Shown here in pieces: positions 26,542 to 34,788 of a stretch of 64,000 nt of DNA. The stretch spans positions 1-64,000 of the forward strand of contig URMK01000018.1 of assembly GCA_900548905.1 (NCBI GenBank), read 5' to 3'. The notes below the pieces were generated by a model. The model was not told where the DNA came from, searched no databases, and saw only the letters and a program-made list of their open reading frames with translations. The stretch's first letter is position 1. Every line of letters starts with the position of its first letter. The DNA comes from an uncultured Lachnospiraceae bacterium. Its GTDB lineage: Bacteria; Bacillota; Clostridia; Lachnospirales; Lachnospiraceae. A program made the translations under genes and the position numbers.

Positions 26542-27990
26542 ATGAAAAAGTTAGAAAACAAGGTGATGTTGATTACCTATTCCGATTCCATGGGTCATAA
26601 CCTTAAGGAGTTGGAAAAGGTACTCTCCACATATTTTAAAGATGCGATCGGCGGTGTTCATATTCTCCCTTTTTTCCCCTCTTCCGGGGACCGGGGATTT
26701 GCTCCGATGGATTATACCAAAGTGGATCCCGCGTTCGGCGGCTGGGAGGAAGTGGAAGCGCTGGCGGATAATTATTATCTGATGTTTGACTATATGATTA
26801 ACCATATTTCCGCGCAGAGCGAATATTATAAGGATTTCCTGGCAAAGAAAGATGCCTCCCGTTATCATGACCTGTTCATCCGCTATAAGGATTTCTGGGA
26901 AGGCGGAGAACCCACACAGGAGCAGGTGGATGTGATCTATAAGAGAAAACCCCGCGCCCCCTACGTGGACGCCCATTTCGCAGACGGGACCACGGAAAAG
27001 GTGTGGTGTACCTTCGATGAGGAGCAGATCGATATCAACTGCAAGTCGGAAACGGCTAAAGAATTCATCCGGGATAACCTCACCGGCATGTGCAGGCACG
27101 GCGCGGCAATGATCCGGCTGGACGCCTTTGCTTATGCCACCAAAAAAGCCGGCACCAGCTGCTTCTTTATTGAACCGGAGATCTGGGAGCTGCTGGATGA
27201 GTGTACGGAAATTCTGAAGCCCTACCAGGTGGAAATCCTTCCTGAAATCCATGAGCATTACAGTATGCAGAAGAAGATTGAGGAAAAAGGCTATTATGTG
27301 TATGATTTCGCTCTTCCCATGCTGCTGATTAACGCCCTGTACTACGGACAGACCAGATATCTGAAGAGCTGGCTGGAAATCTGCCCCAGAAAGCAGTTTA
27401 CCACCCTGGACACCCATGACGGAATCGGCGTCGTGGATGTGAAGGATCTGCTGCCGGATGAAGAAATCAACAGGACAAAAGAGGATATTTTCAAATACGG
27501 CGCCAATGTAAAGAAGATTTATAATACCGCCGCGTACAATAACCTGGATATTTATCAGGTAAACTGTACCTATTACTCCGCCCTCGGTGATGATGACAAG
27601 GCTTACCTTCTGGCCAGGGCTGTGCAGTTCTTCGCACCGGGTATCCCCCAGGTTTATTATGTGGGCCTGATGGCAGGAAAGAACGACCTGAAGCTTCTGG
27701 AAGAGACCAAGGTCGGCAGAAATATTAACCGTCATTATTACACGGAGGAAGAGATTGCGGAGGAAGTGAAGAGGCCGGTGGTGGAGAAGCTGGTAAAGCT
27801 CATGGAGTTCAGGAATTCCTTCCCCGCCTTTGACGGCAGCTTCGAAATGCAGGACTGCGAGGACGGAAAGCTCATTATTGTAAGAGAAAGCAATGGGTAT
27901 ACGGCCCGTCTGGATGCGGATTTCACCACAAAGGAATTCGTTGTTACCACGGTTTCTCCCGATGGAGAAACAAAAAAACTGCAATTCTGA
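26542..27990 (+). CDS. gtfA: Sucrose phosphorylase (GH13_18)
   Basis: A 482-residue GH13 enzyme that splits sucrose with phosphate into glucose 1-phosphate and fructose. The nucleophile D194 is in MIRLDAFAYA, the acid/base E235 in ILPEIHEHY and the stabiliser D293 in LDTHDGIG, almost the same positions as in the Bifidobacterium adolescentis enzyme (192, 232, 290). The N-terminus MLITYSDSMG and GGVHILPFFPSSGDRGF is also typical of the subfamily. No signal peptide. A related specificity (sucrose 6'-phosphate or glucosylglycerate) cannot be excluded, but an ABC importer instead of a PTS supports free sucrose. Start ATG follows AAAGGCGG. Confidence 0.9.
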   Translation: MKKLENKVMLITYSDSMGHNLKELEKVLSTYFKDAIGGVHILPFFPSSGDRGFAPMDYTKVDPAFGGWEEVEALADNYYLMFDYMINHISAQSEYYKDFLAKKDASRYHDLFIRYKDFWEGGEPTQEQVDVIYKRKPRAPYVDAHFADGTTEKVWCTFDEEQIDINCKSETAKEFIRDNLTGMCRHGAAMIRLDAFAYATKKAGTSCFFIEPEIWELLDECTEILKPYQVEILPEIHEHYSMQKKIEEKGYYVYDFALPMLLINALYYGQTRYLKSWLEICPRKQFTTLDTHDGIGVVDVKDLLPDEEINRTKEDIFKYGANVKKIYNTAAYNNLDIYQVNCTYYSALGDDDKAYLLARAVQFFAPGIPQVYYVGLMAGKNDLKLLEETKVGRNINRHYYTEEEIAEEVKRPVVEKLVKLMEFRNSFPAFDGSFEMQDCEDGKLIIVRESNGYTARLDADFTTKEFVVTTVSPDGETKKLQF

Positions 27991-28013
27991 TATGCAGCAA
28001 TAGAGTATAAAAG

Positions 28014-28039
28014 AACCGGCCGGTCTGGCCGGTTTTTTT
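28014..28039 (+). terminator. Rho-independent terminator of sucrose locus
   Basis: aaccggcc (28014-28021) pairs with ggccggtt (28027-28034), followed by a T run to 28039. Confidence 0.9.
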
Positions 28040-28063
28040 ATGCGGAAGGGGAAGAAAAAACGG

Positions 28064-28091
28064 TTGATCTTGCCTCGAAAAAAGCTATACT
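28064..28091 (+). promoter_or_regulatory. Promoter of thuA-like/SDR operon
   Basis: TTGATC at 28064-28069 and TATACT at 28086-28091 with a 16-bp spacer, directly after the terminator of the sucrose locus. Confidence 0.5.
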
Positions 28092-28177
28092 GAAAAGTAA
28101 GGCAACAATTCGGTCCGGGTTTTTGCGTGTAACTGTGAAGGTGCAAACCGATGCAAAGAAGAAGGGGAGGGAACGAT

Positions 28178-28834
28178 ATGAATATACTGGTATTATGTGA
28201 TGATCGCTGGCATCCCGGCGAAGTGGTGGAAAAAGGGATGGCTTTTTTGAAGGAGGAAGGGTTTCGGCTGGATTTTGTGAAGGATGCCAAGGACATTCTC
28301 ACACCGGAGGGGATCCGGCATTATCCGCTGCTTGTCAATGCGAAAGGGAATGCACTTAACTGCGGGAACGACGCTCCCTGGTTTGAGGACGGGGTGACGG
28401 AGGTGGGACCGAAGGAGCTTGAAAGCTATGTGAGGGAGGGCGGCGGATTTTTGTCCATCCATGCGGGAAACAGCTTTACTGCGAAGACATGCAGGGATTA
28501 TACGGAATTCGTGGGGAACAGTTTTGTGACCCACCCGCCCAGATGCCATGTGGAGGTGGCGGTGACCGGAAAGCATCCGGTTACGGAGGGCGTAGCGGAT
28601 TTTTGTATCCGTGATGAGCATTATCAGCTGGATCAGCTGGCCGGAGATATTCTGCCGCTTCTGACTACCCGTTCGGAAAACGGCGGAGTGCAGATGGGGG
28701 GATATGTGCGGACAATGGGGAAAGGACGGATCTGTGTCCTCACTCCCGGTCATATTTTGTCCGTATGGGAGAATCCCCAGTTCAGAAAGCTTGTGCGAAA
28801 CGCCATATGCTGGTGCGCAGGCGGACAGGAGTGA
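28178..28834 (+). CDS. ThuA-like domain protein
   Basis: A 218-residue protein of the ThuA-like class I glutamine amidotransferase-related fold. The N-terminal MNILVLCDDRWHPGEVVEKG and central YVREGGGFLSIHAGNSF are typical of this family, which occurs in sugar-use clusters of many bacteria; no biochemical activity is firmly known. The His-Ala-Gly segment replaces the nucleophile elbow of true amidotransferases. The ATG at 28178 follows GGGGAGGG; nine codons of upstream open frame are not used. It is followed by two SDR proteins with 2-bp and 24-bp gaps, which suggests a role in carbohydrate oxidation or inositol-like metabolism. Confidence 0.85.
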   Translation: MNILVLCDDRWHPGEVVEKGMAFLKEEGFRLDFVKDAKDILTPEGIRHYPLLVNAKGNALNCGNDAPWFEDGVTEVGPKELESYVREGGGFLSIHAGNSFTAKTCRDYTEFVGNSFVTHPPRCHVEVAVTGKHPVTEGVADFCIRDEHYQLDQLAGDILPLLTTRSENGGVQMGGYVRTMGKGRICVLTPGHILSVWENPQFRKLVRNAICWCAGGQE

Positions 28835-28836
28835 AT

Positions 28837-29529
28837 ATGGAACAGGTATTTATAACCGGAGCGGATCGGGGAGTGGGCTTTGCCCTTTGCGAACAATTTG
28901 TCCGGCATGGATTCCGGGTACTGGCGGGGCAGTATATGCCGGAATGGAAGGCGCTGGAGACCTTACAGGAAGCATATCCGGGACAGGTGGCCAGGATCCC
29001 CCTGGATGTGGGGAATACGGATTCCGTGCGGGAGGCCGTGCGCAGAACGGGGGATATATGTGATAAAGTGGATATCCTGGTAAATTGTGCGGGTATAATC
29101 CGCGATGATACCAGGGAGGGCTTCCGGGCCACTCTGAATACCAATACGGTGGGGACACTCCGGATGACGGAGCTTTTCCTTCCCCTTATGGAGCGGGGGA
29201 AAAAACGGCTCTGCTTTTTTTCGTCGGAGGCCGGAAGCCTGTCCATGCTTCACCGGACGGGAGACGGCGACAGCTCCTACTGCACCTCCAAGGCGGCGCT
29301 GAATATGTGTGTAAGACTCCTTTTTAATGAATTGCAGCCAAAGGGATATACCTTCCGCCTGTACCATCCCGGCTGGGTACGTTCCTATATGTCGGGGCAG
29401 AAGGCGGTTGCGGGCCGCTACGAACCGGAAGAAAGCGGGGAAGCCGCCTATCGGCAGTTTACTGACTCCCGAAGCTATGAGGACGTCCTTGTGATGACGG
29501 ATGTCAAAGGGGAAGTATGGCCTTTTTAA
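28837..29529 (+). CDS. Short-chain dehydrogenase/reductase
   Basis: A 230-residue classical SDR. The cofactor motif is TGADRGVG (residues 7-14), the structural motif is NCAG, and the catalytic set is Ser in FFSSEAG plus Tyr/Lys in SSYCTSKAALN. The loop after the active site carries YHPGWVRSYM, in place of the common PG-V-T. The start at 28837 lies 2 bp after the ThuA-like stop. The substrate is unknown; the neighbour suggests a polyol or sugar. The next gene is a shortened, inactive-looking relative. Confidence 0.88.
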   Translation: MEQVFITGADRGVGFALCEQFVRHGFRVLAGQYMPEWKALETLQEAYPGQVARIPLDVGNTDSVREAVRRTGDICDKVDILVNCAGIIRDDTREGFRATLNTNTVGTLRMTELFLPLMERGKKRLCFFSSEAGSLSMLHRTGDGDSSYCTSKAALNMCVRLLFNELQPKGYTFRLYHPGWVRSYMSGQKAVAGRYEPEESGEAAYRQFTDSRSYEDVLVMTDVKGEVWPF

Positions 29530-29553
29530 CGAAAACCGGAGGGAATAGAAGGT

Positions 29554-30234
29554 ATGAAAACAGCGTTACTTTATAACGGGGATAAGCCGGAGGCAAGGCT
29601 GGCGGCCTCACAGCTTTCGGAAAAGGGGTACCGGATCTTTTCCGTAAAAGCGGAAGATATGACGGAAGAGGCCTGGAAGGAACAGGAGGAGCATGCACTG
29701 GATCTGCTTGTCCTGTGCCCGGATACCGATTTTGGGCAGCAGGACAATGCCGCCGGAACGGGACGGGATTATGATGCATTAGCGGCGTTTATAGCGGACA
29801 GGATTTATGATATCCACGCGTGTATGCAGCGGTGCATCCCTATGCTGGAAAAAGGAGAGGACAAAAGGATTGTCATCCTCACCCGGGCATGTTCCAGCAT
29901 TAACTGGTGCCGGGATACTGCAGACTTTGCCGGCCATATGATTCTGACCGGCGTGAATATGCAGGCGAAGCTTTTGTTTAACCGTCTGCATCCGCAGGGA
30001 TTTACCGTGCGCTGCTATGCGGGAGCAGACGGGAATTCAGGCCGTTATGCGGATGGTGATGCGGCGTGCAGTACAATACCGAAAAACGTCACGGAAACCA
30101 CCCGGGCCGGAGGGATAGGGCCGGGGGAATATGCTCTTTTGGATTTTTGTTATGATGCCGGGGAACCGGCCGTTCATTCCGATGAAAACCGGCTTGTCAT
30201 GCGGGATCGGTTTTACCGGGAGATAGCCTGGTAG
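29554..30234 (+). CDS. Degenerate SDR-like protein (probable pseudoenzyme)
   Basis: A 226-residue protein that aligns with the SDR directly upstream over most of its length: KRIVILTRACSSINW matches KRLCFFSSEAGS, and NMQAKLLFNRLHPQGFTVRCY matches NMCVRLLFNELQPKGYTFRLY. It lacks the glycine-rich cofactor loop (YNGDKPEA in its place) and the catalytic Tyr-x-x-x-Lys (DFAGHMILTG at that position). It has an intact frame and GGAGGG upstream, so it is probably expressed. It may act as a partner subunit of the active SDR or be a duplicate losing function. I know of no family name for it. Confidence 0.7.
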   Translation: MKTALLYNGDKPEARLAASQLSEKGYRIFSVKAEDMTEEAWKEQEEHALDLLVLCPDTDFGQQDNAAGTGRDYDALAAFIADRIYDIHACMQRCIPMLEKGEDKRIVILTRACSSINWCRDTADFAGHMILTGVNMQAKLLFNRLHPQGFTVRCYAGADGNSGRYADGDAACSTIPKNVTETTRAGGIGPGEYALLDFCYDAGEPAVHSDENRLVMRDRFYREIAW

Positions 30235-30270
30235 GGTTTGCTGCCGGCGCTCTGCTTTTTTCGTCATGGA

Positions 30271-30333
30271 TTGACATGAAATTACAAATGATGCAACTAT
30301 GATGCAATTTTGATGGAGATTTGATGCATCGCG
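30271..30333 (+). promoter_or_regulatory. Promoter with four 11-bp tandem repeats
   Basis: TTGACA at 30271-30276 is followed by four consecutive 11-mers beginning gatgca or gatgga (30290, 30301, 30312, 30323). A weak -10 (aactat, 30295) overlaps the first repeat. The one-turn spacing puts all four on one face of the helix, as for a cooperative regulator. Downstream, 30340-30500 is a 160-nt leader with G-rich and C-rich blocks (gcgggagcc, gggaaccc, tgcggga) that may fold. Confidence 0.45.
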
Positions 30334-30511
30334 CATGTAAACTTTGAAAGGTAGCCGGAACTTGCTTTTTGCAAGGGATACATTACAACTTCCATGTAAA
30401 GCGGGAGCCTGTAAAAAAAGGGAACCCGACTGCGGGAATTAAGCTGCCAAGCAACACTGATAAAACAAACGGATTACAGAAGCAGGTGCGCCTGATAAAG
30501 GGATGAGGAAA

Positions 30512-31486
30512 ATGGAAACTGGAGCAAAGGGCAAAGGAAAGAGTTGGAAATACCGGGTAACTGCCTTAACGGCGGTTCTTTTTATTGTGGGGGGCAGCCT
30601 GACCCGGGTGTATGCCGCCGAGAAGAGCCCGCTGGAATACGCGGTGGAAAAGAAACCCCGGATCATGGAGACCGCGCAAAGCGGGAAGCTTGCGCTGGTG
30701 AAAAGCATGTGGCAGGAAATGGCGTTGGAAGAAGCGGCATTGGAAGAAGCGGCGCGGGCTGCGGGAGAAGGGGAGGCAAACGGAACGCAGACGGAAACGG
30801 ACGGCGGAACCGGCAGGGAAAGCGAAGCCGGAGAACCGGAGCTGACTGAAGAAGAGAAAAAAGCGGAGGCGGAGATTGATTCGTATTTTGACGATGCCGT
30901 TTTCGTGGGGGACTCCATTATGCTTGGCTTCCGGAATTACGCCATGAAAAGGCAGGATACTTTTTTAAGCAGGCCGCAGTTTCTGGCCGCGGGAAGCTTT
31001 TCCGTAAATAATGCCCTCTGGCCGGTTGATGAGAAAAGCGTACATCCGGTTTACAGGGGAGAACAGCGGCAGATATGGGACTCCATTTCCCTGATGGGAA
31101 GCAGACGTATTTTCCTGATGTTTGGCATGAATGACCTGAATATTAACGGTGTGGAAGGAACCTGTGAAAAATATGAGGAATTGATCGATAAGATTAAGGA
31201 AAAGGATCCGAATGCCGAAATACATATCATGAGTATGACTTATATTCTCAACGGCAGAGAAGCAGGAATGCTGCAGAATGATACCATCCGCCGGTATAAT
31301 GAAGAACTGAAAGAACTGGCCGGGGAAAAGGGCTGGGGCTTTGTTGACATTACGGAACCGCTGGCCGATGAAAACGGGGATCTGGCGGCGGAATACTGCA
31401 GTGACGATTTTGCCCATCAAAGACCGGAGGCTTATGATATCTGGGTATCCGTACTGCGGGATTATGCCAGGGAACAGTTGTATTAA
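30512..31486 (+). CDS. SGNH/GDSL-family hydrolase, membrane-anchored
   Basis: A 324-residue protein. Residues about 10-34 form an N-terminal signal anchor, followed by an Ala/Glu-rich linker to residue about 125. The SGNH domain has the nucleophile S135 in FVGDSIML, the Gly/Asn block FLMFGMNDLN and the catalytic Asp-His pair in CSDDFAHQRPEAYDIW. Together with the downstream MBOAT and DHHW proteins it fits an extracellular O-acetyl transfer or esterase role on a secreted or wall polysaccharide, as for AlgX/PatB-type enzymes. ATG 30512 has AAAGGG at 9 bp; the in-frame ATG at 30503 abuts that site and is less likely. Confidence 0.85.
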   Translation: METGAKGKGKSWKYRVTALTAVLFIVGGSLTRVYAAEKSPLEYAVEKKPRIMETAQSGKLALVKSMWQEMALEEAALEEAARAAGEGEANGTQTETDGGTGRESEAGEPELTEEEKKAEAEIDSYFDDAVFVGDSIMLGFRNYAMKRQDTFLSRPQFLAAGSFSVNNALWPVDEKSVHPVYRGEQRQIWDSISLMGSRRIFLMFGMNDLNINGVEGTCEKYEELIDKIKEKDPNAEIHIMSMTYILNGREAGMLQNDTIRRYNEELKELAGEKGWGFVDITEPLADENGDLAAEYCSDDFAHQRPEAYDIWVSVLRDYAREQLY

Positions 31487-31513
31487 AAAAGGAAAAGGAG
31501 CCGTGTTTACAGT

Positions 31514-32071
31514 ATGAAAAAAGCAGGTTGGAAAAGCATCTTGATTGGTCTGGCAGCCGCTGCGCTGACGCTGGGAGGCTGTGCACAGGCACAGGGAGAA
31601 ACGGAAACGCAGGAGGTTTCCCCGAAGGAGGTACGGACAGAAACGGAGGCGGCACAGGAAGCCGGAAATGAGGGAGAGGCGGAGAAAGCCAAATCCGTAC
31701 AGGACATATACGAGGAAATCACACAGAAAATCAAGCTTATTTCGCCGGTAACCATGACGGACAGCTTTATCAGCAATTATTACGGTATCGATCCCGATAA
31801 GCTGGAGGAATATGTGTTCTCTATGTCGGAGGATGCCACAAGTGCGGAAACCGTTATTCTCATGAAAGTGAAGGAGGAGACGGATGCTGCCGGTATCAGT
31901 GCGGCTTTGGAGGTGGTGCGGGAGGAAAAAAGCGGGGAAATGAAAGATTATCTTCCCGCCCAGTATGATATTGTGGATAAAAGCTCTGTGAAAACAGAGG
32001 GCTGCTATGTATATCTGGTGATTTCCGAAAAAGCGGATGATATTATCCGGGTCATCCGGACGGGAATATAG
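31514..32071 (+). CDS. DUF4358 lipoprotein
   Basis: A 185-residue predicted lipoprotein with lipobox LGGC (Cys 23) and an acidic, Gln/Glu/Thr-rich linker up to residue about 58. The folded part (60-185) matches DUF4358, with TDSFISNYYGIDPDKLEEYVF and DYLPAQYDIVD as its recognisable blocks. DUF4358 genes are often found next to MBOAT acyltransferases in Clostridia, as here, but the function is unknown. It lies 27 bp after the SGNH gene and 17 bp before the MBOAT gene. Confidence 0.85.
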   Translation: MKKAGWKSILIGLAAAALTLGGCAQAQGETETQEVSPKEVRTETEAAQEAGNEGEAEKAKSVQDIYEEITQKIKLISPVTMTDSFISNYYGIDPDKLEEYVFSMSEDATSAETVILMKVKEETDAAGISAALEVVREEKSGEMKDYLPAQYDIVDKSSVKTEGCYVYLVISEKADDIIRVIRTGI

Positions 32072-32088
32072 GAAGGGCGGAGTAAACA

Positions 32089-33504
32089 ATGGTTTTCAGC
32101 AGTATCCCGTTTTTGTTTTTCTTCCTGCCGTTTTGCCTGCTGCTGTACTATGCGGTTCCTTTTTCCTGGAAAAACAAAGTTTTGCTCGTTTTCAGTCTTA
32201 TTTTTTATGCGTGGGGAGAGCCGGTATATATTCTGCTGATGCTGTTTGCAGCCGGTGTGGATTACTGCAACGCAAGGCTCATGACCCGGTATGGTACGAC
32301 GGCGGGACGGCGCCGTTTTTTCCTCTGCTGTTCCGTGGTAATCAACCTTTCCGTACTGGCTTTTTTCAAGTATGCGGATTTTCTGATGCAGACGGTCAAC
32401 ACGCTGGCCGGCACTTCTTTTCCCCTTCTCGGGCTGGGGCTTCCCGTGGGAATCAGCTTCTACACCTTCCAGACCATGAGCTACAGCATTGATCTGTACC
32501 GGAAGAAGGTGAAGGCGGAGAAAAATTATCTCACCTATCTTACCTATGTGTCCATGTTTCCCCAGTTGGTGGCAGGTCCGATAGTCCGTTTTGCCACGGT
32601 GAATGAGGAACTGCACAGCCGAAAGATAAAAAAAGAAGAGGTGGAAAACGGGCTGTTCCGGTTTATGCAGGGGCTTTTCAAAAAAGTGCTCCTTGCCAAC
32701 CAGACAGGAGCCTTGTGGGAAGAGATCCGCCTTCTGCCGGCAGGGACGGCAAGTGCGGCGACGGCGTGGCTTGGGGCAGCCGCCTTCACCTTGCAGCTGT
32801 ATTTTGATTTCAGCGCATACAGCGATATGGCTATCGGCATGGGCTGGATGCTGGGTTTCCATTTCCCGGAGAATTTCCGTTATCCCCTTTCGTCCGTTTC
32901 GGTTACGGATTTCTGGCGCCGCTGGCACATTTCCCTGTCTACCTGGTTCCGGGATTATGTATATATCCCTCTGGGCGGGAACCGGAAAGGGACGGCAAGA
33001 CATCTGCGCAATATGCTGATCGTATGGTTTCTCACAGGGCTATGGCACGGGGCCGCATGGAATTTTGTCCTATGGGGGCTTTACTACGGCGTGCTGCTGG
33101 CGCTGGAGAAATATGTGTGGGGCCGCCGGCTGGAACGGCTTCCCAAAGCGGTGAGGCATATGTATACCCTGCTGATTGTGGTATTCGGTTTTGTTATTTT
33201 CGTATTTGATGATTGCGGGGCCTTGGGGACGTATCTTAAGTCCATGGCGGCCTGTGCAGGCAACACATGGTGGGGAGAGGAATGCCTGTGGTACCTTTCC
33301 AACTACGGAGTGGTATTGCTGACGGCCGTCATACTGGCATTTCCCGTATATCCCTGGGGAAAGGAGAAACTAAGCCGCATGGGGAACACCGGAAAGACGA
33401 TGCTGCGGACCGCCGCCCTGGCAGGATATGTCCTGCTGTTTCTGCTCACCACCGCGTTTCTGGTAAACGATACCTATAATCCGTTTTTATATTTCAGATT
33501 TTAA
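32089..33504 (+). CDS. MBOAT O-acyltransferase (AlgI-like)
   Basis: A 471-residue multi-pass membrane acyltransferase with about ten helices. The catalytic His is H320 in LTGLWHGAAWNFVLWGLYYG, close to H322 of AlgI. The N-terminal MVFSSIPFLFFFLP and the block FPQLVAGPIVRF near residue 160 are typical of the DltB/AlgI family. These proteins carry acetyl groups across the membrane for transfer to an extracellular polymer by an SGNH or DHHW partner; both partners flank this gene. Which polymer is modified is not shown; no dlt genes lie nearby, which speaks against D-alanylation. Confidence 0.93.
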   Translation: MVFSSIPFLFFFLPFCLLLYYAVPFSWKNKVLLVFSLIFYAWGEPVYILLMLFAAGVDYCNARLMTRYGTTAGRRRFFLCCSVVINLSVLAFFKYADFLMQTVNTLAGTSFPLLGLGLPVGISFYTFQTMSYSIDLYRKKVKAEKNYLTYLTYVSMFPQLVAGPIVRFATVNEELHSRKIKKEEVENGLFRFMQGLFKKVLLANQTGALWEEIRLLPAGTASAATAWLGAAAFTLQLYFDFSAYSDMAIGMGWMLGFHFPENFRYPLSSVSVTDFWRRWHISLSTWFRDYVYIPLGGNRKGTARHLRNMLIVWFLTGLWHGAAWNFVLWGLYYGVLLALEKYVWGRRLERLPKAVRHMYTLLIVVFGFVIFVFDDCGALGTYLKSMAACAGNTWWGEECLWYLSNYGVVLLTAVILAFPVYPWGKEKLSRMGNTGKTMLRTAALAGYVLLFLLTTAFLVNDTYNPFLYFRF

Positions 33505-33507
33505 GGC

Positions 33508-34653
33508 ATGGCTGGAAAAGAGATGACAATGGAAAAAAGAATCAGAAGCCTGACGGCCCTGATCCTTGCGGGGCTGGTGCTTGCGCTTTCGGCAGGCTTT
33601 ATGGCAGGGAAAAAACAGAGTTTTTCCGAAAATGAAAACCGTTACCTGGCTGGTTTTCCCCGTTTCTCATGGGAACGGGCAGGCAGCGGAGAGTACATGG
33701 AGGACTGGAGTTCCTACCTGGCGGATCAGTTTCCGTTCCGGGATTTCTTTGTGGGAGCTAAAACCGGAATGGAATACACACTTGGAAAAAGGGAGATTAA
33801 CCAGGTATTTCTTGCCGGGGATGGTTATCTGATAGAAGAATATGAGACACCGGCAAATACGGATCGGATTGCCGCCACCCTTCATAATTTTGCGCATGAA
33901 CTGGAGGGTCTGCAGCTGGAACCCAGGCTCATGCTGGTGCCCACCGCATATCATGTGTACCGGGAAAAACTGCCTGCATATGCGCCCTGGCGGAACCAGA
34001 TGGAGACAGCGCAGACCCTGTATGAGGCATCCGGCATGGTACCTATCGACTGCAGCCGGGCATTGCTAACCTGGGGAGAGGAAGGGCTGTATTACAAGAC
34101 GGATCACCACTGGACCACGCTGGGCGCCTACCAGGGCTACCGTGTCTTTTGCGAAGAGATGGGGCTGGAACCGGTTGACCGGAAGGAACTGACAGTGCAG
34201 ACGGCGGCCGAAGATTTTAAAGGAACCCTATATTCCAAATCAGGTGATTACACCCGGCCGGGGGAAGCGATTACCATTTATACCAATCCCGCGGATCGTC
34301 TCACGGTGGAATACAGGGACACGGGAGAAAAAACGGACAGCCTTTATAACCTGGATTATGCGCAGCAGAAGGACAAATATTCCCTGTTCCTGAATAACCT
34401 GCACTCTCTGGTGGAAATAACAAATGATACGGCACAAACGGACAGGGAACTGGTACTGATAAAGGATAGCTATGCCAATTCCATGGTGCCTTTCCTGGTC
34501 CGCCATTTTAAGAAAATATATGTTTTTGATACCAGATACTATAAAGAGGGGCCTTCCGAATTTATAAAAGAGCATCCCGGTGTGACAGATGTGGTGCTTC
34601 TTTATAACATGAATACACTGGATACGGATACCGGGATCCGCGGTGTATACTGA
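33508..34653 (+). CDS. DHHW-family protein (AlgJ/AlgX-like)
   Basis: A 381-residue protein with an N-terminal signal anchor (about 12-33) and an extracellular AlgJ/AlgX-type domain. The family motif DHHW is at residues 199-202 in YYKTDHHWTTLGAY, and IKDSYANSMVPFLVRHF near residue 320 is the conserved Ser block. These proteins accept acyl groups from MBOAT partners and transfer them to polysaccharides. It lies 3 bp after the MBOAT stop. The start could be any of the ATGs at 33508, 33523 or 33529; the binding site is weak for all, and I keep the longest. Confidence 0.87.
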   Translation: MAGKEMTMEKRIRSLTALILAGLVLALSAGFMAGKKQSFSENENRYLAGFPRFSWERAGSGEYMEDWSSYLADQFPFRDFFVGAKTGMEYTLGKREINQVFLAGDGYLIEEYETPANTDRIAATLHNFAHELEGLQLEPRLMLVPTAYHVYREKLPAYAPWRNQMETAQTLYEASGMVPIDCSRALLTWGEEGLYYKTDHHWTTLGAYQGYRVFCEEMGLEPVDRKELTVQTAAEDFKGTLYSKSGDYTRPGEAITIYTNPADRLTVEYRDTGEKTDSLYNLDYAQQKDKYSLFLNNLHSLVEITNDTAQTDRELVLIKDSYANSMVPFLVRHFKKIYVFDTRYYKEGPSEFIKEHPGVTDVVLLYNMNTLDTDTGIRGVY

Positions 34654-34694
34654 TGAAAGGGGAAAGATGGGGACAGAATAGTTTGGCGCAGACA

Positions 34695-34738
34695 GGGCCG
34701 TTGTACCGATGGAAAACCACTGTACGACGGCCCCGTTT
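34695..34738 (+). terminator. Rho-independent terminator of O-acetylation operon
   Basis: gggccgttgtac (34695-34706) pairs with gtacgacggccc (34722-34733, one G-T pair), followed by cgtttt. It lies between convergent genes. Confidence 0.8.
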
Positions 34739-34788
34739 TGTCCGGAAATTATATCTTTTCGGAGGTATCCTGTGTGCTGCACAGGAAT

